A DNA stretch of 64,000 bases from Maribacter sp. 1_MG-2023. Its GTDB lineage: Bacteria > Bacteroidota > Bacteroidia > Flavobacteriales > Flavobacteriaceae. The notes under the pieces are model-generated. The model made no database searches. It was not told the DNA's origin and worked only from the letters and a program-made list of their open reading frames with translations. A program made the translations under genes and the position numbers. Below are positions 49,453 through 58,062 of this stretch, in pieces (within the stretch, counting starts at the first letter, position 1; each line of letters starts with the position of its first letter). Location: positions 248,001 through 312,000 of the forward strand of contig NZ_JAUOPN010000002.1 in NCBI RefSeq assembly GCF_030547005.1. Reading direction: 5' to 3'.

Positions 49453-50289
49453 TTGAAAAAAAACATTTCAAACTTACTATCTCAAGCATATCCATTTTAT
49501 TATCAAGGAAAAGAATTATGGTCAATAACGATCTTATTATTTTTTATGACTTTTTTATTTGGCTATTTTTTTGAGCCTTTTGAAGTATATCAACCTGAAC
49601 ATAAAATGGGGTATTTTTGGATTACTTTGATACATTCATGCACTCCTGTTTTTATGATTTTTATATTTTTGTCTCTAAAAATATCCCCAATTACAAAAGA
49701 GAATTGGACTATAAAAAAAGAGATACTTTTGGTAGCTTCATTTTTACTATTCGTTGGTATTGTACAATTTCTTATTAGAGATATTATTTATGACAATCCA
49801 AATAACTGGTCCTTACGTTATTTCTATGAAGAGTTAAGAAACACCTTTCTAGTCGGAATTTTATTTGCATTTATTTTAGTGCCAATAAATTATCACAGGT
49901 TAAATACTAAAAATAGCAGAAATGCAAATGCATTTAATACTTCAAAGAAAAAATCTATTATTTCTAAAAAAACTCCATCACACATAAATGAATTAAATGT
50001 TGATTCGCAAAATGTTTTATATGCAAAAGCGGAAGGCAATTATATAGAGTTATTTTTAAACGATGGAAGTAAAATATTAAAAAGGTTAACGATGAAAAGA
50101 TTGGAAAACATTTTAGACTCATATTCTAACTATATAAAAACACATCGTTCTTACATTGTTAATATTAACCAAATCGATTCTGTTACTGGTAATGCTCAAG
50201 GTTATAAACTACAGCTTAAAAACTGTTCTAATACCATTCCTGTTTCAAGAAATATGATTTCAAAATTTAATAAAAAGATGAATTCTTAA
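49453..50289 (+). CDS. Membrane-anchored LytTR-type transcriptional regulator (cassette gene)
   Basis: The 278-residue protein starts at a TTG (49453), the only start before the first helix. Four membrane helices (about 24-42, 52-75, 88-108, 132-148) are followed by a LytTR DNA-binding domain (about 175-275) with LNVDSQNVLYAKAEGNYIELFL, LKRLTMKRLENIL and THRSYIVNINQI. It would bind direct-repeat sites from the membrane without a receiver domain. The acyltransferase gene 96 bases downstream is the likely target, a pairing I associate with Bacteroidota. It is the first gene after site S3. Confidence 0.8.
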   Translation: MKKNISNLLSQAYPFYYQGKELWSITILLFFMTFLFGYFFEPFEVYQPEHKMGYFWITLIHSCTPVFMIFIFLSLKISPITKENWTIKKEILLVASFLLFVGIVQFLIRDIIYDNPNNWSLRYFYEELRNTFLVGILFAFILVPINYHRLNTKNSRNANAFNTSKKKSIISKKTPSHINELNVDSQNVLYAKAEGNYIELFLNDGSKILKRLTMKRLENILDSYSNYIKTHRSYIVNINQIDSVTGNAQGYKLQLKNCSNTIPVSRNMISKFNKKMNS

Positions 50290-50384
50290 TAAACTTCTTG
50301 CTCCTTGTCACAAAAGTTTGTCTGTCATCACTTTTAAAAAATATCAATATTTTTTTTAAATAGTTTCGCTAAAAAACATAGTTG

Positions 50385-51503
50385 ATGCGTAGACACGATT
50401 TAGATTGGTTAAGAGTACTAGTATTTGGGTTACTTATTTTTTATCATGTGGGAATGTTCTTTGTTCCTTGGGGATTTCATATAAAAAATAATGTTACATA
50501 TAATTGGTTAACCTATCCAATGTGGTTTCTAAATCAATGGAGATTGCCTATATTATTTGTTATTTCTGGAATGGGCACCTATTATGCTTTACAAAAAAGA
50601 AAAGGAGTGCAATTTACTTTGGAGCGTCTTAAAAGATTAGGATTGCCTCTAATATTCGGAATGATTTGTGTTATTCCTCCTCAAATATATTTTGAGCGGT
50701 TAGATAAAAATCAATTTACTGGAAACTATTTTGATTTTTGGCCTAGTCAATTATTTAATGGGGTTTATCCAGAAGGTAATTTTAGTTGGCACCATTTATG
50801 GTTTTTGCCTTATCTGTTGGTTTTCTCAATTATATTAATCCCTTTATTCTTCTACCTAAAAAATCATCCAAAGAATAAGTTTATTTCTTGGATGAAAAGA
50901 ATAACGTTCAGACCTATAGGATTATACATTTTTATTATTCCATTATATTTCATTGAAGCGTTAATTGAACCTCTCTTTCCAGTTACTCATGCCTTGATAG
51001 ACGATTGGTTCACTTTTATAAATTGCATCGTATTATTTTTCTTTGGATTTGTCCTTATTTCTATAAAAGACACCTTTTGGAGTACTGTTGAAAGGTATAG
51101 AAAACACTTTTTAATAGCAGGAATACTAAGCTTTGGTATAATGTTATTTATCACACACCAATATGAAGATTCATTCATGAGACATTATATAGAAGCTTTC
51201 TTTAAGGTTGCTAACTTATGGTCTTGGGTACTTACTTTATTTGGATTTTCAGCGACATACTTAAATAGAAAAAGTAATTTATTAAGCTATGCCAACGAAG
51301 CAGTTTACCCATTCTATATTTTACATCAAACTATTATGATTGTGATTGGCTATTACCTAATAGAATTAGATTGGTCGTTAGCTGTAAAGTCTTCAATAAT
51401 GATTTTGGGCACTTTTATTTTATCATGGCTTTTTTATGAATTTTTAATTCGTCGTTGTAAATATATTAGACCACTTTTTGGCCTAAAGAAGAAGATTAAA
51501 TAA
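50385..51503 (+). CDS. Acyltransferase-3 family membrane protein (OafA/MdoC-like)
   Basis: Start set at the ATG 50385 (MRRHDLDWLRVLVFGLLIFYH); a TTG three bases earlier is less likely. The 372-residue protein has about ten membrane helices. The N-terminal RxHDLDWLRxLxxxxLIFYH block with its catalytic histidine, and the MWFLNQWRLPILFVISG and WHHLWFLPYLL segments, are typical of acyltransferase-3. It would transfer acyl groups to a cell-surface sugar or glycan. A weak -7-like TAGTTTCG lies at 50361. It follows the LytTR gene and is probably regulated by it. Confidence 0.85.
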   Translation: MRRHDLDWLRVLVFGLLIFYHVGMFFVPWGFHIKNNVTYNWLTYPMWFLNQWRLPILFVISGMGTYYALQKRKGVQFTLERLKRLGLPLIFGMICVIPPQIYFERLDKNQFTGNYFDFWPSQLFNGVYPEGNFSWHHLWFLPYLLVFSIILIPLFFYLKNHPKNKFISWMKRITFRPIGLYIFIIPLYFIEALIEPLFPVTHALIDDWFTFINCIVLFFFGFVLISIKDTFWSTVERYRKHFLIAGILSFGIMLFITHQYEDSFMRHYIEAFFKVANLWSWVLTLFGFSATYLNRKSNLLSYANEAVYPFYILHQTIMIVIGYYLIELDWSLAVKSSIMILGTFILSWLFYEFLIRRCKYIRPLFGLKKKIK

Positions 51504-51627
51504 GTTAATGTGAAAAAACAGATGAAGCACTAAAAGACAACAAAGAACTGAGGTAAAAAACAAACAAATTCTTTGAGACAATATCAATAAACAGAATACG
51601 TTCGTAACCGAGTTATATAACTTTACC

Positions 51628-52215
51628 ATGAGAAAACTTCAATGCTGTCTTTTAATTCTTTTGCCCATTCTAGCATTTTCGCAAGCACCTGAAATACCAA
51701 AAATCGACTTTAAAACGAATGCAGAAGAAGTACACAGGTATGTTGAGTTATTTGTCTTGAAAGATGCAGACGCATTGGTGGTTCGCCTCGCCTACTCCAT
51801 ACTGCCAGATATAGAACCAGAATCAAATTATATCGTTTACTTCAATAACGGTAAGGTAAGGCGCTACAGAATTAATGAGTCCGCACAACCAATGGCTTCC
51901 CCTAACGTAAAGAGGATACGTGTTAAGAAAAAAAAGTATTCAGAGTATTGGGCATATTTGAATCTCTGTGCTAGCGAAGGAAAATTCAATATAGATCAAA
52001 GTCAATTAGCGACCTTAGGAGAAAAAGCGAACACATGGAAAAAAGCCATAAGTGGTGGACAAACCTATAATTTCGGTTTATACCAAGGCGAAAATTATAT
52101 AGAATATAAGAGCTTTTTACCCTCAATGTTCACAGATGAAGAATACCCGGGATTCGAAGATAAACGTAAGTTAATCTATGTGATGGAAGGCTTTAAAACG
52201 CTCACTGAAGACTAA
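51628..52215 (+). CDS. Secreted protein of unknown function, 195 aa
   Basis: Not recognised. A signal peptide (LLILLPILAFS) ends before QAPEIPKIDFK. The mature part is about 175 residues with a mixed alpha/beta pattern, and contains IVYFNNGKVRRYRINES and an RKLIYVMEGF end. One cysteine remains after processing, so no disulphide. It is the last gene before repeat R2, 73 bases from its start, in the first module. No attC-like site separates it from the acyltransferase gene (125 bases apart), so the two may share a cassette, or a site has decayed. The base usage and codon style look more core-like than the neighbouring cassettes. Confidence 0.6.
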   Translation: MRKLQCCLLILLPILAFSQAPEIPKIDFKTNAEEVHRYVELFVLKDADALVVRLAYSILPDIEPESNYIVYFNNGKVRRYRINESAQPMASPNVKRIRVKKKKYSEYWAYLNLCASEGKFNIDQSQLATLGEKANTWKKAISGGQTYNFGLYQGENYIEYKSFLPSMFTDEEYPGFEDKRKLIYVMEGFKTLTED

Positions 52216-52288
52216 TGCATGTTTGTTCCTTATTTAAAACTATGAAGTCGTCTAATGCTTTGCATTGAGGATTATAAAACTAGACTGT

Positions 52289-52711
52289 AAACAGTGGTTA
52301 TTGAACCATGAGAGTTCGTTTAAACAGTAAAATTTGTTCTAAAACAGTTCGTCTATCCAACCAAAAAACAAACCACTTGGTTTGTTTAGTGCTCAAAACG
52401 CATATTTACCTTCATACTCTTTGCATTTTATCGATACAAATGTAATTGCTGACGCTATTTTAAAGAATGCTCAACACATTTTAGCAGCAAAAACCAACTA
52501 ACTAGTCGGTTCGTTATTTTTTAGGACCATTCTCTTCTGAATTCAATTAATTACTCACAAGCGCCATTTATTTATAGTGATTATGGTTTCCCGTCAAAGA
52601 ATGTAATAGGTTAATTGTAGGTTTATTCTTTAATAGTATATTAGCTAGGTACGCTTTAACCACCAAAACAAGAAATAAACGTACCCTGGTACGTTTATAC
52701 GTACGTTAGCT
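52289..52711 (+). repeat. ogt-tail repeat, copy R2
   Basis: Starts in sequence equal to the ogt 3' end (CAGTGGTTATTGAACCATGA, then AGTTCGTTTAAACAG), in which the reading frame is broken, and continues through all landmarks of R1. It extends about 65 bases past R1, sharing with R3 a terminal stretch with AAACGTACC...GGTACGTTT and a closing ACGTACGTTA. The left edge TAGCTAGGTACG is roughly complementary to this right edge, so the last 70 bases (52642-52711) may themselves be a recombination site. It is less like R1 than R3 is. Confidence 0.75.
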
Positions 52712-52723
52712 GCAATTAGAAAA

Positions 52724-53350
52724 ATGAAGATACCAGTACTATATAAAAAGCATCACGTAGACAAGGAGCACACTTCTATTGGACTTTTCAGGGTAATAAA
52801 GGACTATTTCGACATAAAAAATGTCTTTTATCCAGGTTCACACGTTCATATAACTCCTTCTTTGATTTTCTCGAATGTTACATATGCTGATTCATTTAGA
52901 AATACATATAAATTTTTTGAAGAAAAAGATACTGATGAATTTATAAGAAATGAAAGGGAGTATCCAGAGGAGACTAATTTTAGGTTTTACCAACAAGACT
53001 ACAACAAACCTTTTGAAGAATTAGAAAAAGAGTTTGATATGGTAATTTCTCAATATGCTGGATTCGTTGGGCAAGCCACAAAGCCTTATTTAAAAAAAGG
53101 AGGAATATTGGTCTGCAACAATTCACATGGTGATGCATCTATGGCTTCTTTAGATGAAGACTATGAATTAATTGCTGTTTACAGACGATATGCTGATGAC
53201 AAATTCACTATTTCAAGCAAAAACTTGGATGATTACCTAAAACCCAAAAGCGGAAATCAACCAACAAAAGAAAAGTTATTAAGAACAATGAGGGGAATAG
53301 CATACACGAAAAGTCCCTCAGGATACATTTTTAAAAAAGTAAAAGAATAA
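52724..53350 (+). CDS. Hypothetical protein with possible methyltransferase-like fold, 208 aa
   Basis: No firm family. The order of segments is suggestive of a reduced Rossmann-like methyltransferase: VFYPGSHVHITPSLIFSNVTYAD (strand-turn-strand with an acid), FDMVISQYAGFVGQATKPYLKKGGILVCNNS (strand, helix, then the GGIL strand typical of motif III) and DGDASMASLDEDYELIAVYR-like end. It lacks the usual GxGxG loop, so SAM binding is unproven. No signal peptide. It starts 12 bases after R2 and ends just before attC-like site S4, a single-gene cassette. Confidence 0.55.
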   Translation: MKIPVLYKKHHVDKEHTSIGLFRVIKDYFDIKNVFYPGSHVHITPSLIFSNVTYADSFRNTYKFFEEKDTDEFIRNEREYPEETNFRFYQQDYNKPFEELEKEFDMVISQYAGFVGQATKPYLKKGGILVCNNSHGDASMASLDEDYELIAVYRRYADDKFTISSKNLDDYLKPKSGNQPTKEKLLRTMRGIAYTKSPSGYIFKKVKE

Positions 53351-53356
53351 AAGCAG

Positions 53357-53545
53357 CTAACAAGGGCTATACGTAATGCGGGTTTTCTGCTAAACGAATG
53401 GTCAGTGCATTTAATGAAGTCCGCCAATACTTTAATTTGGTGTTTAAAGTGAATAAATTAAAAACAAAATATAAACTCTTGGCTACGTGCAGATTTGAAA
53501 ACTCCACTTTTCAAATCCCGCACTACGCATAGCCGGGTCGTTATC
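53357..53545 (+). repeat. attC-like cassette boundary S4
   Basis: About 189 bases. Left GCTAACAAGGGCTATACGTA then ATGCGGG is complementary to right CCCGCACTACGCATAGCCGG then GTCGTTATC with only a few mismatches. AAC box left, GTT box right. The interior carries GCTAAACGAATGGTCAGTG, the family core. The following gene is on the opposite strand, so S4 lies behind its 3' end. Confidence 0.7.
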
Positions 53546-53621
53546 TCTAATTTGAACAAAAAATATAGTCAATACAAAAAATACATTTTCTTAATCAAAA
53601 TTATTGAATATACTTTAAAGA

Positions 53622-54920
53622 TTACTGTGGTCTAAAAAACAGCGTATATAGTGTTCCAGTTCCTCCTGCACCTCCTCCAATATTGATAGCAATTGAGCCA
53701 TCACCTCTTAAATCTCCAACATATGATATTGAACGAGAAAATCGCTCTTCTGAATCTAAAGTCAAATTAAAACCTCCATCAGTATTATTTATTCTTGTAA
53801 ATGATTTAACTGTCTTATCGGCATTTAAATACAATACATAAGCCAAACCTTCATTTTGCTGATTTGCTCCTGTAATTAACTCGTTAATTCCATCTCCATC
53901 TATATCTCCGGCAGCACACATTGCATGACCAAACTGCCCACCAAAAGTTCCGTTAGGGTTTAAATCGGTTACTAGCTCATCGGTAAATCCGTTCGTACCT
54001 TCAGTAATTTTGACTTTAGATTCTACATTGAAAGTTGTGCTGTTTAAAGATAAAATCCAAATGGCACCTTTCCCTCCATCAGACATAAAAGCTCCAACTG
54101 CCAATTCTTTTGTTCCATCGTTATCAATATCTCCAAGCATAGCTACTTCTCTACCTCCAAATTGATCACCATCTTCAAGTCCTACTCCCAAACCTCCTTG
54201 TATAGAATTTATAGTAACCGTATTTGTATACATTATTTGCGACGCTTCATTTAAAAATAAAATATCAATAGCGCCACGATTAGTTCCACCAGCATCAGAT
54301 CCTGGATTACAAGCTACTAAATCTACTCGATTATCTCCATTAATATCACCAATAGCCGTTAAACCATTTGCTATAATATTTTCATTTTTTACATAATCTT
54401 TAACAGTTCCATCAACATTAAGGTGAATAATATATAATGAATTATTTGGTGGTACTGGAGAAGATACTGCAATATCAGGAATTCCATCATTATCATAATC
54501 ACCAATACCTGCAACACCATAACCAAAGAAATTTCCAGCATTTAACGTTTCATTAAACCCCCCTTCAAGCATCGATATTTTTTGGTTGCTTTGCACAGTT
54601 CCGTCATTATTCATAAATAAAATATAAACAGCTCCTGCATCAACACCACCATCATCGTCTGATCGTGCACCAATAACAAAATCTATAACACCATCTCCAT
54701 TAACATCTCCTATTTTATCGTGATCTCTACTAAATCTATCTCCACTTTCTAAATTTGCAGAAAAACCTCCGGAACCATTTTCAATTTTCACAAATCCTTC
54801 AGCTTGATAAGGCAATTCATTTTCATCAACTATTTCTTCATTTGGTACTGTGTCATTATCACTACTACAGCTTAAAAACAGTACTAGAAAACATGCGAAA
54901 ATTAAAGTTTTATGAATCAT
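53622..54920 (-). CDS. FG-GAP/integrin-like repeat lipoprotein (inverted cassette gene)
   Basis: A lipoprotein signal (IFACFLVLFLSCSS) with the lipobox cysteine at about residue 18 and an acidic linker (NDTVPNEEIVDENE) leads into a 380-residue beta-propeller of FG-GAP/VCBS repeats. The calcium-binding DxDxDG motifs recur: GDVNGDGVIDF, GDYDNDGIPDI, GDINGDNRVD, GDIDNDGTKEL, GDIDGDGINEL. It should sit on the outer leaflet or surface and bind ligands or partners. It is the only island cargo gene on the minus strand apart from the intron. Its stop lies 77 bases from S4, and the group II intron edge is 88 bases upstream of its start. Confidence 0.85.
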   Translation of the reverse strand: MIHKTLIFACFLVLFLSCSSDNDTVPNEEIVDENELPYQAEGFVKIENGSGGFSANLESGDRFSRDHDKIGDVNGDGVIDFVIGARSDDDGGVDAGAVYILFMNNDGTVQSNQKISMLEGGFNETLNAGNFFGYGVAGIGDYDNDGIPDIAVSSPVPPNNSLYIIHLNVDGTVKDYVKNENIIANGLTAIGDINGDNRVDLVACNPGSDAGGTNRGAIDILFLNEASQIMYTNTVTINSIQGGLGVGLEDGDQFGGREVAMLGDIDNDGTKELAVGAFMSDGGKGAIWILSLNSTTFNVESKVKITEGTNGFTDELVTDLNPNGTFGGQFGHAMCAAGDIDGDGINELITGANQQNEGLAYVLYLNADKTVKSFTRINNTDGGFNLTLDSEERFSRSISYVGDLRGDGSIAINIGGGAGGTGTLYTLFFRPQ

Positions 54921-55094
54921 ATTTTTTTATTTGAATTATATCACTTTTGACTTTACTTTACTTTAAAGGTTTAATATAAAATTAAAAAAAAACTAAAAAC
55001 AAGAGATAATCGAGTAGACGGCTCTGCTAGCAATTAGCAGAGTGCGCCTCTCACACCACCGTACGTACGGGTCTCGTATACGGCGGTTCAATAA

Positions 55095-55652
55095 TTATAC
55101 AGCTCGCTTGTAGTACTCGATTAAACTGACATAACCTCTCATTTTTAACCGTTTAATAGTAATTGTAGTACCTAGTATAGGACTTTGAGCGACTGCCCAT
55201 CCTCCCATTCTTGTGCGACTCCAAGCATAGGCGTTGTCTTGGTTTACTCCTAAACGGATTAGGTTTTTCCGTTTCCGTTCTGGTTTCTTCCAATGATGCC
55301 ATATGCCGTACCTCAATCGGTTTCTTAGCCATTCTTCTAGCTTCTTAAGCTTCGACTGAATGGATGCAGGTTTAAAGTAATTTATCCAACCACGTATTAA
55401 TAGGTTGGTACGTTTGATACGCTCGTCAAAACTTGCAGGGATCGTCTTTTTGGTCAGGTATTTAAGTTTTGACTTAAGATCTTTCCATTTGGACGCTTTT
55501 ACCACAAGTTGATACTTCCCTTTTTCCCCTTTCTTATACCTTGGCACAAAGCCAAAGCCTAATACTTGGAAATCTAAAGGTCTCCGCACACCGCTTTTTA
55601 CCCTATTTATGGGAAGTTGGAGGTGGTCTCGCAAATACTTATAGATACTGTT
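55095..55652 (-). pseudogene. ltrA: Group II intron maturase, C-terminal half
   Basis: The half contains the maturase X domain and an HNH-less end. It starts after the IS junction with NSIYKYLRDHLQLPINRVKS and continues through RRPLDFQVLGFGFVP, TNLLIRGWINYFKPAS and LRYGIWHHWKKPERKRKNL. It joins in frame to the N-terminal half at 58063: AAT-AAC on one side and AAC-AGT on the other, sharing the bases of AAC. The rebuilt protein would have about 423 residues. Read alone it has no proper ATG. The maturase is broken, so intron movement and perhaps splicing are lost unless helped in trans. Confidence 0.8.
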
Positions 55653-55757
55653 GAACTAATCCTCGTACCTCGGAAGCTTTTAGTCTGATATAAAAATACA
55701 TTATCTTATTGAGGTATTAAAAAACCTTAGAATGATATATAAAAAAAGTCAAGGACG

Positions 55758-56642
55758 ATTTTAGAGACGGAGTTAGAAGAAGTACCTGAATTTAAAGAAC
55801 TATCCCTTAGCTTAGCAAAGAGTTTTGCTATTAATGGTAAGGCAACCAGTACTTTAAGAAATTACCTTCGGTGTCTTGCACACTTGTCTATCTATTATAA
55901 ATGTAGTCCAGAACGGCTTAATGAAGAGCAAATAAACGACTATCTCTACCATTGCCAGAATTTGCATAAAACTCCTTCGGAGAGCTTTTTTAAACACACC
56001 ATCTATGGACTTCGTGCTGTTTATAAGGTTCTGGGAATGGATAAAAAACGGATTGGACTTCCTCAAATAAAAAGACAGAAAGACCTTCCTATTATCTTGA
56101 ACAAACAAGAGGTTCGAGAATTATTAAAAGCTCCCAAATACCTAAAACATCGTTTGATATTAGCGATGCTTTACGGCTGTGGTCTGCGCAGCTATGAACT
56201 TTGTAATTTACTGCAATCGGATATTGATTTTGAACGAAAGACGGTGTTTGTAAAAAAACAAAAAGGAAAGGTAGACCGCTATGTTCCCTTGAGCCCCCAT
56301 CTTGCCCGCGGCCTTAGAACTTATTTCAGGACAGAAAACCCCGTAAAACATGTTTTTAATAGTCAGATTACCAAAGACGGTGTGGTAGGACCTCTTACCA
56401 CAAGGGGAATCCAATGGGTTATTAAGGAATGTCGCTGTAAAGTAAACACCCAAAAGAAGTTTACCGCCCATACCCTGCGCCATTCTTATGCCACCCACTT
56501 ACTGGAAGATGGATTGAATATCATGAGCCTAAAAGAACTGCTAGGGCACGCTCATATAGAAATTACCATTGTGTATTTACAGGTGTCCAATGCTGGGAGT
56601 TCGTTGAAATTCAGTCCGTTGGATACATTGTTAGCCAAGTAG
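55758..56642 (+). CDS. Tyrosine recombinase of the IS91-like element
   Basis: The C-terminal catalytic domain is complete: R in GCGLRSYELCNL, K in KQKGKVDRY, HxxR in TAHTLRHSYATHLL, LGHAHIE and the nucleophile tyrosine in TIVYLQVS. The N-terminal SAM-like domain reads in the same frame from 55743 (LETELEEVPEFKELSLSLAKSF) but offers no ATG, GTG or TTG before 55884. An ATT at 55758 is the start used here; starting at TTG 55884 would cut off half the DNA-binding domain. A frameshift just upstream is the other explanation. It accompanies the transposase as in other IS91 relatives, and lacks the extra patch of IntI. Confidence 0.7.
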   Translation: MLETELEEVPEFKELSLSLAKSFAINGKATSTLRNYLRCLAHLSIYYKCSPERLNEEQINDYLYHCQNLHKTPSESFFKHTIYGLRAVYKVLGMDKKRIGLPQIKRQKDLPIILNKQEVRELLKAPKYLKHRLILAMLYGCGLRSYELCNLLQSDIDFERKTVFVKKQKGKVDRYVPLSPHLARGLRTYFRTENPVKHVFNSQITKDGVVGPLTTRGIQWVIKECRCKVNTQKKFTAHTLRHSYATHLLEDGLNIMSLKELLGHAHIEITIVYLQVSNAGSSLKFSPLDTLLAK

Positions 56643-57790
56643 TGCAGCCCAAACATACTGTGGCAGATGTGTTGAATTTAGAAGTAGACCATTTGCAAGA
56701 GATAGCCCATGCCAGTTGGAATGCACGTGCCCTGCACGCCATACGAAAATGCCGCACCAAAGCACTTGGCGGTCATTTAGATTGGTCTATAGCGTGTAAG
56801 AAGCTGCATTTGCAATTCAATTCATGCCGGAATCGACATTGTACTACCTGCCAAGGACACAAGCAACACCTGTGGATAGCAGCCAGGTCGCAGGAGCTTC
56901 TTTCTGTTCCTTATTTCCATGTGGTTTTCACATTGCCCGACACCCTTAATTCTATTGCGCTACGCTACCCCCAAGTGCTTTATAAGATTTTGTTTGATAG
57001 CGTTTGGGAAACACTCACTGCCTTTGGGAATAATCCCAAACATTTGGGGGCAAAACTCGGAATGATTGCCGTGTTACATACCTGGGGTCAGAATTTAAGT
57101 CTGCATCCACATTTGCATTGCATTGTTCCCAAAGGAGGAGTCTCCAAGGCGGGGTTTTGGAAAAAGGGAAAGGGAAAGGATGATTTTCTATTTTCTGTAA
57201 AAGCGATGAGTGATAAATACCGAGGGCTTTTTGTAGCAAAATTACGCAAGGCACTTCCCGAACTACCACAATCTTTATATGACGGTCTGTTCAAAAAAAA
57301 GTGGGTAGTTTATGCCAAACCTCCTTTTGGGAAACCGGAGCATGTCATCGAATATTTGGGGAGATATACCCATAAAATAGCCATTAGTAACCACCGTATT
57401 CTTGCAATCGACAAAGCAAAAAGAGAGGTTGACTTTAGTTTAAAAGACTACAAAAAGGGTGGTCAAAAAACAAGATTAACCCTTACGAGCAAGGAATTTA
57501 TACGGCGTTTTCAGCTCCATATTCTTCCTAAAGGCTTTACACGAATACGCCATTACGGATTTTTAAGTAGCAGTTGGAAAAAAGACAAATTACCGCTGTT
57601 GCAAAGGCAATTAGCGGACAAGGATTTGTTAGCCATTGAAACGGTTGTCATACAAGAGAAATCACTACACCGCATTTGCCCTAGTTGTAAAAAAGGGGCA
57701 TTGATTACCCTTTTTACCTTTGACAGCCGTGGTCCACCAAAGAATTACCAACAGACCATAAAACGTAAACTACTGAAATTCAAAATATAA
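56642..57790 (+). CDS. IS91-family HUH (Y2) transposase
   Basis: A 382-residue transposase. N-terminal zinc-binding region CRTKALGGH...NSCRNRHCTTCQG, then the rolling-circle HUH motif HPHLHCIVPKGG and the paired tyrosines in EYLGRYTHKIAIS. These mark the IS91 transposase_32 domain that nicks and transfers one DNA strand. It starts at a GTG that overlaps the recombinase stop by one base (TAGTG), so translation is coupled. The C-terminus with CPSCKKGALITLF has a further zinc-like pair. It appears intact, so the element may still move. Confidence 0.85.
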   Translation: MQPKHTVADVLNLEVDHLQEIAHASWNARALHAIRKCRTKALGGHLDWSIACKKLHLQFNSCRNRHCTTCQGHKQHLWIAARSQELLSVPYFHVVFTLPDTLNSIALRYPQVLYKILFDSVWETLTAFGNNPKHLGAKLGMIAVLHTWGQNLSLHPHLHCIVPKGGVSKAGFWKKGKGKDDFLFSVKAMSDKYRGLFVAKLRKALPELPQSLYDGLFKKKWVVYAKPPFGKPEHVIEYLGRYTHKIAISNHRILAIDKAKREVDFSLKDYKKGGQKTRLTLTSKEFIRRFQLHILPKGFTRIRHYGFLSSSWKKDKLPLLQRQLADKDLLAIETVVIQEKSLHRICPSCKKGALITLFTFDSRGPPKNYQQTIKRKLLKFKI

Positions 57791-58062
57791 GAACCGCCTA
57801 AAAAAGAGGCCTGGCATACTACTGCCTAAAAACGAAGGAAAAGTGTGTAAAGCCGCTTAAATACTAAAAAGCAGTAAAGGGTTTACAACAAAATAGTAGC
57901 CTTAATGTGGTTTTCTACAAAAAAAGAAGCTATAAAACGGTATACCAATAACCATCTTCCTTGCCAAGGTCTAGGCAAACTTCCCGAATTCCCCCTTATC
58001 TACAAATCCCGGATCAGTCAACAAGTCATATAGCGCTAGCCTATCGGCGCGCCATATGCTTA

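Noticed and set aside
53622..54920. FG-GAP protein as an RTX-type toxin
   Set aside because: The repeats are DxDxDG propeller motifs with a lipobox. No glycine-rich RTX nonapeptides or toxin domain are visible.
55758..56642. Tyrosine recombinase taken as the integron integrase of the array
   Set aside because: It overlaps an IS91 transposase gene by one base and moves with that element. I see no IntI-specific patch between the catalytic boxes, and the IS arrived after the array formed.
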